Positions 25,499-34,458 of a stretch of 47,744 nucleotides of DNA are shown piece after piece (position 1 is the stretch's first letter; each line of letters starts with the position of its first letter). This stretch comes from an uncultured Clostridia bacterium (GTDB lineage Bacteria > Bacillota > Clostridia > Oscillospirales > Acutalibacteraceae), in NCBI GenBank assembly GCA_947176035.1, contig CAMWPJ010000002.1, positions 1 to 47,744 on the forward strand, written 5' to 3'. A model generated the notes under the pieces. It saw only the letters and a program-made list of their open reading frames with translations. It did not search any database and was not told the origin of the DNA. A program made the translations under genes and the position numbers.

Positions 25499-27526
25499 TC
25501 ACAGCAATGAGCCAACACTCTGATTTGGTTTTGCATCTGTGTTGTTTTGATACCAATAATCAATGATTTCTGATGTGATTTCTGCTGTTTCACTACCCGA
25601 GCCGGCAAGCTCAATTGCAGATGATACTACAATTTCAGGTCTTTCATAGGGTGCATAGGTAATCATAAAACCATTGTTTCTGTCAACACCGTTTACTTTA
25701 ACCTCAGATGTACCTGTTTTGCAGGCAACATTTGTATCAAGCTGATCAAATATAAAGCTTGGACCGCCGCTTGTTGCAACCATTCTCATACCCTGATATA
25801 CAGTGTCAAGCGTGCTTTGGCTGAGATCTAAGGTGTCGGCAACGGTTTTGCTTTTTTCGTTAACAATTCCGCTTGAGGTCTGGATAATTGATTTAACGAG
25901 ATGTACCTCGTAGCGTGTGCCGCCGTTTGCGAGTGTAGCACAGTAGTTTGCAAGCTGAAGAGGCGTGAATAAGTTATCACTCAGACCGATAGCGGTTGTC
26001 ATTGTGTCACCGATTCGCCAGATACCGCCGGCATTCTCTTTGTTATCAGGAGATGAAAGAATGCCCGATGATTCGGCAATTTCAATTCCTGTTTTCTGAC
26101 CTAAACCAAAGGCAGATGCGTATTCATCAATTTTATCAATGCCTGTGTCAAGTGCTACGTTATAAAAGAACATGTTACACGAATCCTTAAGGGCAAGTGT
26201 TACATTTTCCGTTCCGTGTGCATTGCCGTGTAAACATTTGAATGGCTGACCGAAGAATTCCTGCTGGCCGACACATAGGTGTGTAGTACTTGAATTGATA
26301 ACGCCTTCTTCAAGTGCCGCACAAGCAGTTATAGGTTTAAAGGTTGAACCGGGAGCGTATGTACCGAGTGCAAATCTGCTCCAAAGAGGATTTCTGGGAT
26401 TTTTTGACAGCTCATCATATTTGTCATAATAATCATTTAAATCAAATGTGGGGTAGGATGCAGCAGCAAGTATTTCACCGCTGTTGCAGTCCTCAACAAC
26501 AACTGCACCTGCCGAGCCGAGTGAATCAACCTTGTCGCAGACCTCTTTAAGCTTGTTTTGTGCAAGTATCTGCAAATCACGGTCGATTGTGAGAACAACA
26601 GTGTTGCCCTGAATTGGTTTTTTTGTAACTTCCTCGGTGATATTTCCGTCCTTATCGACGGTTATAGTCAGTTCACCCGGTGTGCCCTTAAGCTCGCTTT
26701 CCATAGCCTGCTCAATACCTGATTCACCAATCTGGTCAGTGATATTGTAACCGTCATCCTTTTTGTTCTTATATTCCTCAGCGTTGATTTTTCGCACTGT
26801 GCCGAGAATATGCGGTGCAATTGTGGAATCAGCATATTCTCTGTATGCTACAACCTCAACATCTGCACCAAGATAGGTAGACTTGTCCTCCTTGATTTTG
26901 GCAACTGTCTCGTCGCTTACATCATCTGCAATCGTAACAGGATTTTCGTATGAAAACAGGAGTCTTGTGAGCTCATATCTGATGTTGGCTATTTTCAGAG
27001 TGAGTGTTTTGTCATAACCCTCAATTTCATATTTTTCGACAACAGCATCATAGCAGTTCTGTGCCGTTGCATATGGCTGAAGATTAAGCATATCGGCACT
27101 CTTCATTGTGGTTATATCCTGCTCAACATTTTCCCCCTCTGTTTTAAATCTTATATTGCCGTTACGGTCAAGCTCAAGCGGGAGATTTTGGGCATATTCC
27201 TCATCATTTGATTCAAACAGAGTTATTAGATTATATATGATTTTATTTCTTTCCTTATTGTTTTGTGCAGAAGGGAAATAAACAGCATTTAAAATTATTG
27301 AGTTGCCCTGTCTGTTTGTAACAAGAGAGTTACCGTTCCTATCGACAATTTCACCTCGTGCTGCCTCAATAGGAACAATATATGTATCAACAGTATTATT
27401 TTGTTTTGTATAGTATTCGTTATCACGAATCTGTATTTTATAAAGATTAACTGCAAAGCCGAAAACTGTTGCAATAATCAGCACAAGCGCAATTGTACTC
27501 CTTGTGCTTTTATATCTGATTTTCAC
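25499..27526 (-). CDS. mrdA: Penicillin-binding protein 2, elongasome transpeptidase
   Basis: A 675-aa class B PBP that cross-links peptidoglycan during elongation. One N-terminal TM helix (~10-28), dimerisation domain with RGEIVDRNG (~57), and transpeptidase domain with GSTFKP (SxxK, ~395), SCN (KDSCNMFF, ~455) and CKTGTSE (KTG, ~600). Last gene of mreB-mreC-mreD-mrdA, 31 bp after mreD, with AAGGAGG before the ATG. Confidence 0.95.
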   Translation of the reverse strand: MKIRYKSTRSTIALVLIIATVFGFAVNLYKIQIRDNEYYTKQNNTVDTYIVPIEAARGEIVDRNGNSLVTNRQGNSIILNAVYFPSAQNNKERNKIIYNLITLFESNDEEYAQNLPLELDRNGNIRFKTEGENVEQDITTMKSADMLNLQPYATAQNCYDAVVEKYEIEGYDKTLTLKIANIRYELTRLLFSYENPVTIADDVSDETVAKIKEDKSTYLGADVEVVAYREYADSTIAPHILGTVRKINAEEYKNKKDDGYNITDQIGESGIEQAMESELKGTPGELTITVDKDGNITEEVTKKPIQGNTVVLTIDRDLQILAQNKLKEVCDKVDSLGSAGAVVVEDCNSGEILAAASYPTFDLNDYYDKYDELSKNPRNPLWSRFALGTYAPGSTFKPITACAALEEGVINSSTTHLCVGQQEFFGQPFKCLHGNAHGTENVTLALKDSCNMFFYNVALDTGIDKIDEYASAFGLGQKTGIEIAESSGILSSPDNKENAGGIWRIGDTMTTAIGLSDNLFTPLQLANYCATLANGGTRYEVHLVKSIIQTSSGIVNEKSKTVADTLDLSQSTLDTVYQGMRMVATSGGPSFIFDQLDTNVACKTGTSEVKVNGVDRNNGFMITYAPYERPEIVVSSAIELAGSGSETAEITSEIIDYWYQNNTDAKPNQSVGSLL

Positions 27527-27557
27527 TTTGCAAGCCTCCTTGAATTATTTTTACTTG

Positions 27558-28088
27558 TTAAAAATCCTGTTTCTGCTCGTGGTTGAGCCTTGCCTTTATC
27601 GGTTTCAGAATAAACCACAAAACAGGAGTTAATATTCCTGTGTATATTGCACAGGGAATGTAGAATGTAAAGATTGTCATTTCGCCGCCGTCAACACCCT
27701 TGATGATTATAAACATCAGCCAATAAAGTATGCAGTAAAATATTATTGTTACTGCTGATGAAATCATATTGGTGATAAATGTATCACGCGCTATATAGGA
27801 TACAAGTGCTGATGATATCATACAAAAAATTGTAATATAAATACAATTGAAGCCTAAATGCACAGCGGCTGTTAAATCCCACAGCAGTCCTGAAAAAAGA
27901 CCGATTAAAGCACCTGCAAGTATGTCCTCACCCATAGCTAATATAATTGCTATCGGCAAGAGCAAAAAGCATCTTGCTCCGAATATCTGCGGGAACAGTC
28001 CTGCTGTATTCTGCAATAAATCGGCAAGCATAATAATCAGACAATAGCAAAAATATTTAGTTGTTTTTTGCTTTTTTGTCAGTTCCAT
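27558..28088 (-). CDS. mreD: Rod shape-determining protein MreD
   Basis: A 176-aa membrane protein with five or six hydrophobic helices and the family pattern GLFSGLLWDLTAAVHLGFNCIY. Its ATG overlaps the mreC stop (TAATG). Part of the elongasome scaffold with MreB, MreC and PBP2. Sequence is weakly conserved in the family, and position supports the call. Confidence 0.9.
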   Translation of the reverse strand: MELTKKQKTTKYFCYCLIIMLADLLQNTAGLFPQIFGARCFLLLPIAIILAMGEDILAGALIGLFSGLLWDLTAAVHLGFNCIYITIFCMISSALVSYIARDTFITNMISSAVTIIFYCILYWLMFIIIKGVDGGEMTIFTFYIPCAIYTGILTPVLWFILKPIKARLNHEQKQDF

Positions 28089-28936
28089 TAATTTGCCTCG
28101 CTTTCAGCTGAAAAGCCGATTAAAATCAAGCATTCATCAAGCCTTGTGATATCTGTTCCGGGCTCAATAAGTGCATAGGTTGATATGTTTGTGGCCTCAT
28201 CGTTAATATCTCTTACAGTACCGATTATAATGCCTTTTGGCATAGCAGAGCTTATGCCTGCAGTTGCGATAATTGAACCATAAGCAATTTTTGTTGTTGA
28301 GTCAAGATTTTCAAATTTACAGTAGCCGTCCTTGGCAATTTCCGCATCGCCTGTAACATAGCTTAATTCTTTGGTGTTTATATCATATGCAGATACACTG
28401 AAATCAGGGTCGATAATCGAGCTTACAACGCTGTATGTAGGGTAAGCCTTTTTGATAACCCCGACAAGATATTTGCCGTAAAGCACGGCATCACCGTCTT
28501 TAACACCGTTTAAACTGCCCTTGCTGATTGTAAATGAGCAATACGGATTTGCACTGTCACGACCGATAACTGATGCACTGAGGTATTTGAAGTCAGGATT
28601 ATCCTCCTTCAGTTCAAGTGCATCCTTATAAAGTTCATTTTGTGATTTTAAATTATTATAGTCTGCAAGCTGATTCTGCAGCTCACCAAGTTCTTTCTGC
28701 AGTTCATCTATTTTTTGCTCATACTGTGCATCGCCCTTGGCATTCGATGTGATTTTGTCAAGTCCGTCGGAAAGCTTGCCTGCTACCCAATGTGCAGGAG
28801 TGAATATTGTGCCGACAATGCTTGATTGTGCTGATTCACCGTGACCGTTTGCAGCACATATAAGCATGCCTGCAAGCAGTAGGGCAATGATTGCAACTAT
28901 TAACTTAAAACGACTGCTTTTCAAAAGATTTTTCAT
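28088..28936 (-). CDS. mreC: Rod shape-determining protein MreC
   Basis: A 282-aa bitopic protein: N-terminal TM (~12-28), coiled coil (~68-110, QKIDELQKELGELQNQLADY) and two beta-barrel domains with SASVIGRDSANPYCSFTISKGSLNGVKDGDAVL. Links MreB to periplasm-facing PBP2. Starts 3 bp after mreB ends. Confidence 0.94.
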   Translation of the reverse strand: MKNLLKSSRFKLIVAIIALLLAGMLICAANGHGESAQSSIVGTIFTPAHWVAGKLSDGLDKITSNAKGDAQYEQKIDELQKELGELQNQLADYNNLKSQNELYKDALELKEDNPDFKYLSASVIGRDSANPYCSFTISKGSLNGVKDGDAVLYGKYLVGVIKKAYPTYSVVSSIIDPDFSVSAYDINTKELSYVTGDAEIAKDGYCKFENLDSTTKIAYGSIIATAGISSAMPKGIIIGTVRDINDEATNISTYALIEPGTDITRLDECLILIGFSAESEAN

Positions 28937-28939
28937 CTC

Positions 28940-29920
28940 TTATAATGCCCTTCTGAGTTTGATTGATGTTCCGGTTGCAACGCAGTTCATCGGATTTTCG
29001 GGAATATGTACTGCGATTTTGGTTTCCTGTGAGATTAAGTCTGCAAGTCCTCTGAGCTGACTTGAGCCGCCTGTAAGATAAATACCCTTATCAATAATAT
29101 CGGCAGCAAGCTCGGGTAATGTAACCTCAAGTGTTTCCTTGATTGCTGCAATGATTTTTGAAACAGGCTCAGATAAAATTTCACGCACCTCTGCTGAGGT
29201 GATTTCCGTGCTTTTCGGCAGACCGTTAATTGTATTTCTGCCTCGCACCTCCATAGCACCCTCGCCGTCATAGCTTGCGGCTGAGCCGATTTTCAGTTTT
29301 ATATCCTCGGCTGTATTTGTGCCGATAAGTAAATCATGTTCTCTTTTTAAGTGATTTACAATTGCTTCATCGAGTGCATCGCCGCCGACCTTTATGCTTT
29401 TGCACGCTGCAATTCCGCCGAGGCTGATAACTGCAACATCACAGGTGCCTCCGCCAATGTCAACAACCATTGAGCCTGTTGCATCATATACAGGAAGACC
29501 CACACCTAAAGCAGCCGCCATAGGCTCTTCAATAAGCTCAACATCCTGTGCGCCGGCCGAACGTACGGCATCCTCAACTGCTCTTCTTTCAACTTCTGTT
29601 ACATCACTTGGTATGCTTATAACAACTCTTGTTCTTGTAAAAAGACTTCTTTTGCTTGAGCGGTAAATAAAGCTTCTGAGCATATCAGAGGTCATATCGA
29701 AATCAGCAATAACACCCTCCTGCAAAGGGCGTACTGCGATGATTGAGCCGGGAGTTCTGCCAATCATAGCTTTTGCCTCATCACCGGTTGCAAGCACTCT
29801 TTTTGTTTTAACGTCAACAGCAACGACGCTCGGCTCACGTATAATTACACGGCCTTTTTTGTCACAAATCAAAGTGTTTGATGTGCCAAGGTCAATGCCG
29901 ATATCCCTTGAAAATAACAT
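28940..29920 (-). CDS. mreB: Rod shape-determining protein MreB
   Basis: A 326-aa actin-like ATPase. Phosphate-1 DIGIDLGTSNTLI, VISIPSDVTEVERRAVEDA, ELIEEPMAAALGVGLPV, phosphate-2 MVVDIGGGTCDVAVIS, adenosine motif GIYLTGGSSQLRGLADL. Polymerises under the membrane and guides wall synthesis. First gene of the mre operon. Its promoter should lie in 29921-30157, but no near-consensus pair stands out. TATAAT-like words occur at ~29975-30005 (minus). Confidence 0.97.
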   Translation of the reverse strand: MLFSRDIGIDLGTSNTLICDKKGRVIIREPSVVAVDVKTKRVLATGDEAKAMIGRTPGSIIAVRPLQEGVIADFDMTSDMLRSFIYRSSKRSLFTRTRVVISIPSDVTEVERRAVEDAVRSAGAQDVELIEEPMAAALGVGLPVYDATGSMVVDIGGGTCDVAVISLGGIAACKSIKVGGDALDEAIVNHLKREHDLLIGTNTAEDIKLKIGSAASYDGEGAMEVRGRNTINGLPKSTEITSAEVREILSEPVSKIIAAIKETLEVTLPELAADIIDKGIYLTGGSSQLRGLADLISQETKIAVHIPENPMNCVATGTSIKLRRAL

Positions 29921-30157
29921 ATATTTCTCTCACTTTCAAAATGGTAATTTTATCAAATCTATATAAAATCCATTATAGTTTATTTTTAATGGTTATATTA
30001 TATAATAGTGAGTTATTTATAACAATATGTAATTTGAAATAATTTCAAAATTTACAAAATTGTAAAATATAAGCAGAATAAATTATTATTTAGCGTAGAG
30101 TGTGTTGGTCAAATAATCGTAGGCATCGTAGTCTACGAAAGTGTAGATTGCGTGATT

Positions 30158-30230
30158 TGTAGAGGCGCACAGTGTGCGCCCGCCAACATTATCGTTGTGC
30201 CCACGGGCGAACATTGTTCGCCCTCCTACA
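30158..30230. repeat. Palindromic GTAG-GGGCG-type dispersed repeat
   Basis: The 322-bp space between mreB and pdaA holds no gene. It contains a 73-bp element with imperfect terminal repeats (TGTAGAGG and CCTCCTACA). Each half has its own small palindrome: GGCGCACAGTGTGCGCC and GGGCGAACATTGTTCGCCC. Similar GTAGGGGCG...CGCCCCTAC palindromes are, from memory, common intergenic repeats in gut Clostridia. On the minus strand it lies 13 bp after the pdaA stop and could end that transcript. A shorter GTAGTCTAC palindrome is at ~30129-30139. Confidence 0.75.
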
Positions 30231-30242
30231 ATAAACACTAAT

Positions 30243-31097
30243 TTAAATTTCTACTGTAAACTGATAACCCTGCTTAATTGCTTCATCAATTACATCGCCA
30301 AGAATTTCGGCATTTGTTGCACTTACGGCATGTAGCAGCATGATTTCGCCATTGTGCAGATTATCGGTAATTGTTTTGAGTGATTCTGTAGGATCACCCG
30401 GGTTTTGCGTATCCCAGTCTGCATATGCAAAGGACCAGAAAATACTGTTGTATCCCAGACTGTCTGCAAGTGCCAATGTTTTTTCACTGAACTCACCCTT
30501 AGGGAAGCGGAAGAGCGTCATTCTGTATTTGAAGTTTTCTTTCATATAATTGTCAAGAAAAACAATTTCCTCAGTTGCTTCCTCTTCACTTACTTCATCA
30601 AGTGTATAATGACGGTAGGTATGGTTGCCGATTATGTGTCCTTCATCTATCATACGCTCAATAAGCTGCGGATTATCCTTAACAAAATCGTATGTTACAA
30701 AGAAAATCGCTTTTATATTTTTTTCCTTAAGCGTATCAAGAATTGCCGGTGTATATCCGTTTTCATAGCCTTCATCAAAGGTCAGACAAATGAATTTTTC
30801 GTCACTCATAATAAAACGGGCATCAAAGCTGCCGTATTTTTCCTGCAGTGACACAGGATCAGCTGGACGTGAGTGATTTTCACCTCTTCCGGGACCCCAG
30901 ATAATCTTTTCATTGCTGTAATTGCTTACGTTTACACCTGTTGCCTCGAGTGTGGTTTGTGCTGTATTTGTTGTGTTTTTTGTTGTCTCGGTTGTGTCGC
31001 TTGTTGTTGTGTTTTCTTTACCTGCCGAACAGCCTGCAAGAACAGCTACACATAGCAGTGGCAGAATGATTTTTTTGATGTTTTTATTAATGTTCAT
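30243..31097 (-). CDS. pdaA: PdaA-like polysaccharide deacetylase lipoprotein
   Basis: 284 aa with a lipoprotein signal (LLCVAVLAGC, lipidated Cys ~22), a Thr-rich linker and a NodB-type domain from ~90. Motifs match the delta-lactam-forming PdaA branch rather than chitin deacetylases: LTFDEGYENGYTP (TFDNGYENG in Bacillus), GNHTYRH, RFPKGEFSEKTL, FWSFAYADWD and MLLHAVSATNAE. PdaA removes acetyl groups from muramic acid in spore cortex synthesis. The function is inferred from these motifs; a vegetative wall deacetylase is the alternative. The start at 31097 is preferred for signal-peptide shape, and an ATG 12 bp upstream is also possible. Confidence 0.82.
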   Translation of the reverse strand: MNINKNIKKIILPLLCVAVLAGCSAGKENTTTSDTTETTKNTTNTAQTTLEATGVNVSNYSNEKIIWGPGRGENHSRPADPVSLQEKYGSFDARFIMSDEKFICLTFDEGYENGYTPAILDTLKEKNIKAIFFVTYDFVKDNPQLIERMIDEGHIIGNHTYRHYTLDEVSEEEATEEIVFLDNYMKENFKYRMTLFRFPKGEFSEKTLALADSLGYNSIFWSFAYADWDTQNPGDPTESLKTITDNLHNGEIMLLHAVSATNAEILGDVIDEAIKQGYQFTVEI

Positions 31098-31177
31098 AAT
31101 AATTCCCATAGCCTTTCTGGCTACAAATAGTTTATAAAATTATCATACGCTTCGTAGTAGCCGGACAAGGCGTATAG

Positions 31178-31266
31178 TGGGAATTTAGCCATCTCAAAAT
31201 TATGCCATAGGCAAATTTTGAGGGCAATATAATTTTTTAGTGTGTTTTTTCACACTAAAATTCCCC
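31178..31266. repeat. Palindromic intergenic element with nested hairpins
   Basis: GGGAATTTAG on the left and CTAAAATTCCC on the right form short terminal inverted repeats. Between them are two perfect or near-perfect hairpins: CTCAAAATT-A-TGCC / GGCA-AATTTTGAG (~31194-31222) and AGTGTG-TTTTTT-CACACT (~31239-31256). An outer ATACGC/GCGTAT pair flanks the left side. The structure suggests a small non-autonomous repeat; no ORF is present. Confidence 0.55.
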
Positions 31267-31291
31267 CTTGACTTATTTTTGTCAAAGGGGG
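31263..31291 (-). terminator. Terminator of prfB-mgtC transcript
   Basis: CCCCCTTGAC (31263-31272) pairs with GTCAAAGGGGG (31281-31291, one bulge). It is followed on the minus strand by AATTTTAG, 19 bp after the mgtC-like stop. Confidence 0.75.
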
Positions 31292-31309
31292 ATTTAATAT
31301 TTGTGGTAA

Positions 31310-32041
31310 TTAATTGTCTAATTTCCAACCGGCTGATATGATGCCTTTATCTTTTCCTATATGAATCAAAAGATTTTCCACTATTTCATCATTTTTCTTG
31401 TCAGTAGTAATATAAGCTCTTATTTTAATATTGCTGTCATCTGTGTTATTGCTTTCAAGATTATGCAGCAGAACACCGTTTTGATTTCGGATTGTTTTAA
31501 TAAGATGTGAGCGGATGTCAATTTCGCTTTCCTCTGTGCATCTTATTGAAATTTTGTACAGACATTCAGCACGGCTTTCTTTTTCTTTATTATAATGATT
31601 TTTTTTATTAATATATGCTGAAATCGGATGTAAAATCAAATGCAAAAATACAATTGCAAATGCAACGATTATTGGAAATAAAATGTTTGGCGTTGTGCAC
31701 AAAATGCCTATAGCGGCAGTAGTCCATATAGTGGCAGCGGTTGAAAGTCCCGTAATATTTGTTCCGTCACGCAGAATAAGTCCCGCACCTAAAAAGCCTA
31801 TGCCGCACACAACCTGTGCGGCAATACGTGTTATATCTATATTACTGTCATTTGCTATATATGAAAATGCACAGTATGCATATGCGCCGACACACACGAT
31901 TACATTGGTTAATATTCCGGCACGATGTTTTGTCCATTGCCGTTCAAAGCCTACGATAAAGCCTAAAATAATGGCAATAATAAGTCTGAGCAAAAAGCCG
32001 ATAACAGTTGTTATATCCAATAGGTTGTTTATATCAGTCAT
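31310..32041 (-). CDS. MgtC/SapB-family membrane protein
   Basis: 243 aa. Four or five N-terminal helices carry the family signatures GFIVGFERQWTKHRAGILTN, GIGFLGAGLIL and GLSTAATIWTTAAIGI. The C-terminal ~90 residues form a soluble ACT-like domain seen in longer MgtC proteins. MgtC supports growth in low Mg2+ and acts on ATP synthase in Salmonella; in Gram-positive commensals the role is uncertain. Its ATG overlaps the prfB stop by 1 nt (TAATG), so the two are coupled. Confidence 0.88.
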   Translation of the reverse strand: MTDINNLLDITTVIGFLLRLIIAIILGFIVGFERQWTKHRAGILTNVIVCVGAYAYCAFSYIANDSNIDITRIAAQVVCGIGFLGAGLILRDGTNITGLSTAATIWTTAAIGILCTTPNILFPIIVAFAIVFLHLILHPISAYINKKNHYNKEKESRAECLYKISIRCTEESEIDIRSHLIKTIRNQNGVLLHNLESNNTDDSNIKIRAYITTDKKNDEIVENLLIHIGKDKGIISAGWKLDN

Positions 32042-33162
32042 TACTGATTTTCAGCTCCCTCAACAGATTTCATTTTTAAATAAGAATTTATAAATCCGTC
32101 GATTTCTCCGTCCATTACTGCGTTTATATTGCCCATTTCAAAGCCTGTTCTGTGATCTTTTGCCATTGTGTACGGCATAAAGACATATGAACGAATCTGG
32201 CTGCCCCAGGCAATTTCTTTTTGGTCGCCCTTGATATCTTCGATTCTTTCAAGGTTTTCTCTTTCCTTAATTTCAACAAGCTTTGATTTGAGCATACGCA
32301 TTGCAACCTCACGATTCTGATGCTGACTGCGCTCAATTTGGCATGAAACCACAATGCCTGTCGGAATATGTGTAAGTCTTACTGCTGATGAGGTTTTGTT
32401 AACTTTTTGTCCGCCTGCACCTGATGCACGATAAACATCCATTTTGATGTCCTCTTCGCGGATTTCAACCTCAACATCATCGTCAATTTCCGGCATAACC
32501 TCGAGTGAGGCGAATGATGTATGGCGTCTGCCTGATGAATCGAACGGCGAAACGCGTACAAGTCTGTGAATACCCATTTCACCTTTTAGATAGCCGTATG
32601 CGTTTTCACCCTCAACAAGTATGGTGGCACTTTTTACACCTGCGACATCACCATCAAGATAGTCAAGTGTTGATACCTTGTAGCCGTGTCTTTCACCCCA
32701 GCGGTTATACATTCTGAAAAGCATTTCTGCCCAGTCCTGTGCTTCTGTTCCGCCTGCACCTGCGTGGAAGGTGAGCAGTGCATTGTTGTTGTCAAATTCA
32801 CCGCTTAAAAGGGTGGAAAGTGTAAGTGCCTCGAGTCTTTTTTCAATGTCCTCAACAGATTTGGTGCAGTCATCAAGTAAATTGATATCGCCCTCTTCGT
32901 CTGCAAGCTCAATCATAACAAGAGCATCATCATAATCGTTTTTAACATTTTCATATGATGCAACCTTTGCTTTTAGTGAGCCAATTTTTTGCATTGTTTT
33001 TTGGCTGTTTTCCATATCATCCCAGAAATCAGGGGCGGCACTCAGCTCCTCAAGCTCGGCAATTTCCTTTGTTAACAGGTCAATTGCAAGTGCCTCTTTT
33101 AAGTTGGTAACTGTTTTTTCAGATTCAAGCAATCTGAATCTGAGCTCTTCATATTCAATCAT
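32041..33162 (-). CDS. prfB: Peptide chain release factor 2, without programmed frameshift
   Basis: A 373-aa factor that ends translation at UGA and UAA. It has the SPF tripeptide (RVSPFDSSGRRHTSFASL), the catalytic GGQ (RASGAGGQKVNKTSSAVRLTH region) and typical N-terminal helices. Most bacterial prfB genes carry an in-frame UGA near codon 26 that needs +1 frameshifting. Here the corresponding stretch (EALAIDLLTKEIAELEE) is read through without any stop, so this autoregulation is absent. GGAG is 9 bp before the ATG. Confidence 0.96.
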   Translation of the reverse strand: MIEYEELRFRLLESEKTVTNLKEALAIDLLTKEIAELEELSAAPDFWDDMENSQKTMQKIGSLKAKVASYENVKNDYDDALVMIELADEEGDINLLDDCTKSVEDIEKRLEALTLSTLLSGEFDNNNALLTFHAGAGGTEAQDWAEMLFRMYNRWGERHGYKVSTLDYLDGDVAGVKSATILVEGENAYGYLKGEMGIHRLVRVSPFDSSGRRHTSFASLEVMPEIDDDVEVEIREEDIKMDVYRASGAGGQKVNKTSSAVRLTHIPTGIVVSCQIERSQHQNREVAMRMLKSKLVEIKERENLERIEDIKGDQKEIAWGSQIRSYVFMPYTMAKDHRTGFEMGNINAVMDGEIDGFINSYLKMKSVEGAENQ

Positions 33163-33272
33163 AAATATTTCTCCATAATGAATTCATATGCAATTTATAT
33201 TCATAATATTATATACAAATTGCACATATATTTCAAGGTTAAAAAACAGTTAATAATATTTTAATTAAAATG

Positions 33273-33302
33273 TTGATTTATTATGCTAATGTAATGTATA
33301 AT
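33273..33302 (+). promoter_or_regulatory. Promoter of the RING/zinc-ribbon gene and galU
   Basis: TTGATT (33273-33278), 18-bp spacer, TATAAT (33297-33302), 30 bp before the ATG. Confidence 0.7.
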
Positions 33303-33332
33303 AAAAAAGACTAGGCAAGGAAGGATTAACCA

Positions 33333-34445
33333 ATGATTATTAATTCAAACGAAAAATGTCCTGTTTGTAATAATAACTTTGCTCAGGAGGATGATGTAGT
33401 AGTATGCCCCAAGTGCGGAACCCCGCATCACAGAGCTTGCTATAATTCACTCGGTCACTGTGCAAACTCCGATAAACACAGCTCAGGCTTTGAATATATT
33501 TCAAATGCAGATAATAACGAACTTAACAATGAAGAGGATAAAGTGTCATCTGAACCTGATTATTCTGACACAGATAATCAGAATTATTATAACCCTCAAA
33601 GCAGCGAGTATTATAATCGCAGCACAGCACAGGATGCTTATGGCAATAAAACGAAATGCACGCAGTGCAATGCTGAGATAAGTAAGGATGTACCATTTTG
33701 CAGTCATTGCGGCGCAAGGCAGAATAATGCACAGTATGGTGACTATAATCCGATAAATAATTTCGGACTTGGAAATACCGAGCAACAACAGTATGAAAAC
33801 GATACGCAGATGATTAACGGAAAAAGTGTTGCTGATGTAGCCAATGTTGTAAGAACAAATACACACAGATTTATCCCTAAGTTTTTACAGAACAAAAAGA
33901 TTTCGTGGAATTGGGGCGCTTTTTTCTTCGGTGCGTATTATCTTTTCTTTAGAAAAATGTATAAGCAGGGTGCAATTTTTCTTTCGATAAATCTTATCGT
34001 GCAGTTCTTTATAAATGGGATTTATTCTAAGGAAATTTCTGATTTTATGTCATTTTTCTATGCCAATTATCAGACATTATATAGTAACCCTTCATCTTCA
34101 CTTGCAAGCGAAATGACGGCTTTGTCAAATGCTGTTATGCCTGCGATGTATTTAATTTTAGGTTCAACACTGATAATAAGTGTAATCATAGCACTTTTTG
34201 CAGATTCGTTTTATAAAACCAGGGTTATAGAGGTTCTTGACAAGGTTGATCATAATTTGCAGGAGGGTGCAAGCTTTAATGTATTAAATCCTATGATGAA
34301 CGACGCAGCACCTCTTTCACAGGCAGACATGAGGAAGCTTTATTTAGGTAAAATGGGTGGAACAAGCATACTGTCCCCGATAGCTGCTTATTGCATCCTT
34401 AATATAGTTACAAGAATTGTGTCACAAATTATTTCACTATTCTAA
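33333..34445 (+). CDS. RING-like/zinc-ribbon protein with DUF2628-type membrane domain
   Basis: 370 aa. Residues 9-43 form a prokaryotic RING-like zinc module (CPVCNNNF, CPKCGTPHHRACY, GHC). A long Asn/Gln/Tyr-rich linker (50-105) follows, then a second zinc ribbon CTQCNAEI...CSHCGARQ (~108-128). From ~175 a DUF2628-like membrane domain begins KKISWNWGAFFFGAYYLFFRKMYKQG, with about four helices (NWGAFFFG is the family hallmark). Function unknown. It sits 14 bp before galU, whose product feeds envelope glycans. Prokaryotic RING-like domains have been linked to ubiquitin-like systems, but no such partner genes are visible here. Confidence 0.8.
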   Translation: MIINSNEKCPVCNNNFAQEDDVVVCPKCGTPHHRACYNSLGHCANSDKHSSGFEYISNADNNELNNEEDKVSSEPDYSDTDNQNYYNPQSSEYYNRSTAQDAYGNKTKCTQCNAEISKDVPFCSHCGARQNNAQYGDYNPINNFGLGNTEQQQYENDTQMINGKSVADVANVVRTNTHRFIPKFLQNKKISWNWGAFFFGAYYLFFRKMYKQGAIFLSINLIVQFFINGIYSKEISDFMSFFYANYQTLYSNPSSSLASEMTALSNAVMPAMYLILGSTLIISVIIALFADSFYKTRVIEVLDKVDHNLQEGASFNVLNPMMNDAAPLSQADMRKLYLGKMGGTSILSPIAAYCILNIVTRIVSQIISLF

Positions 34446-34458
34446 GGAGGATTTTATT

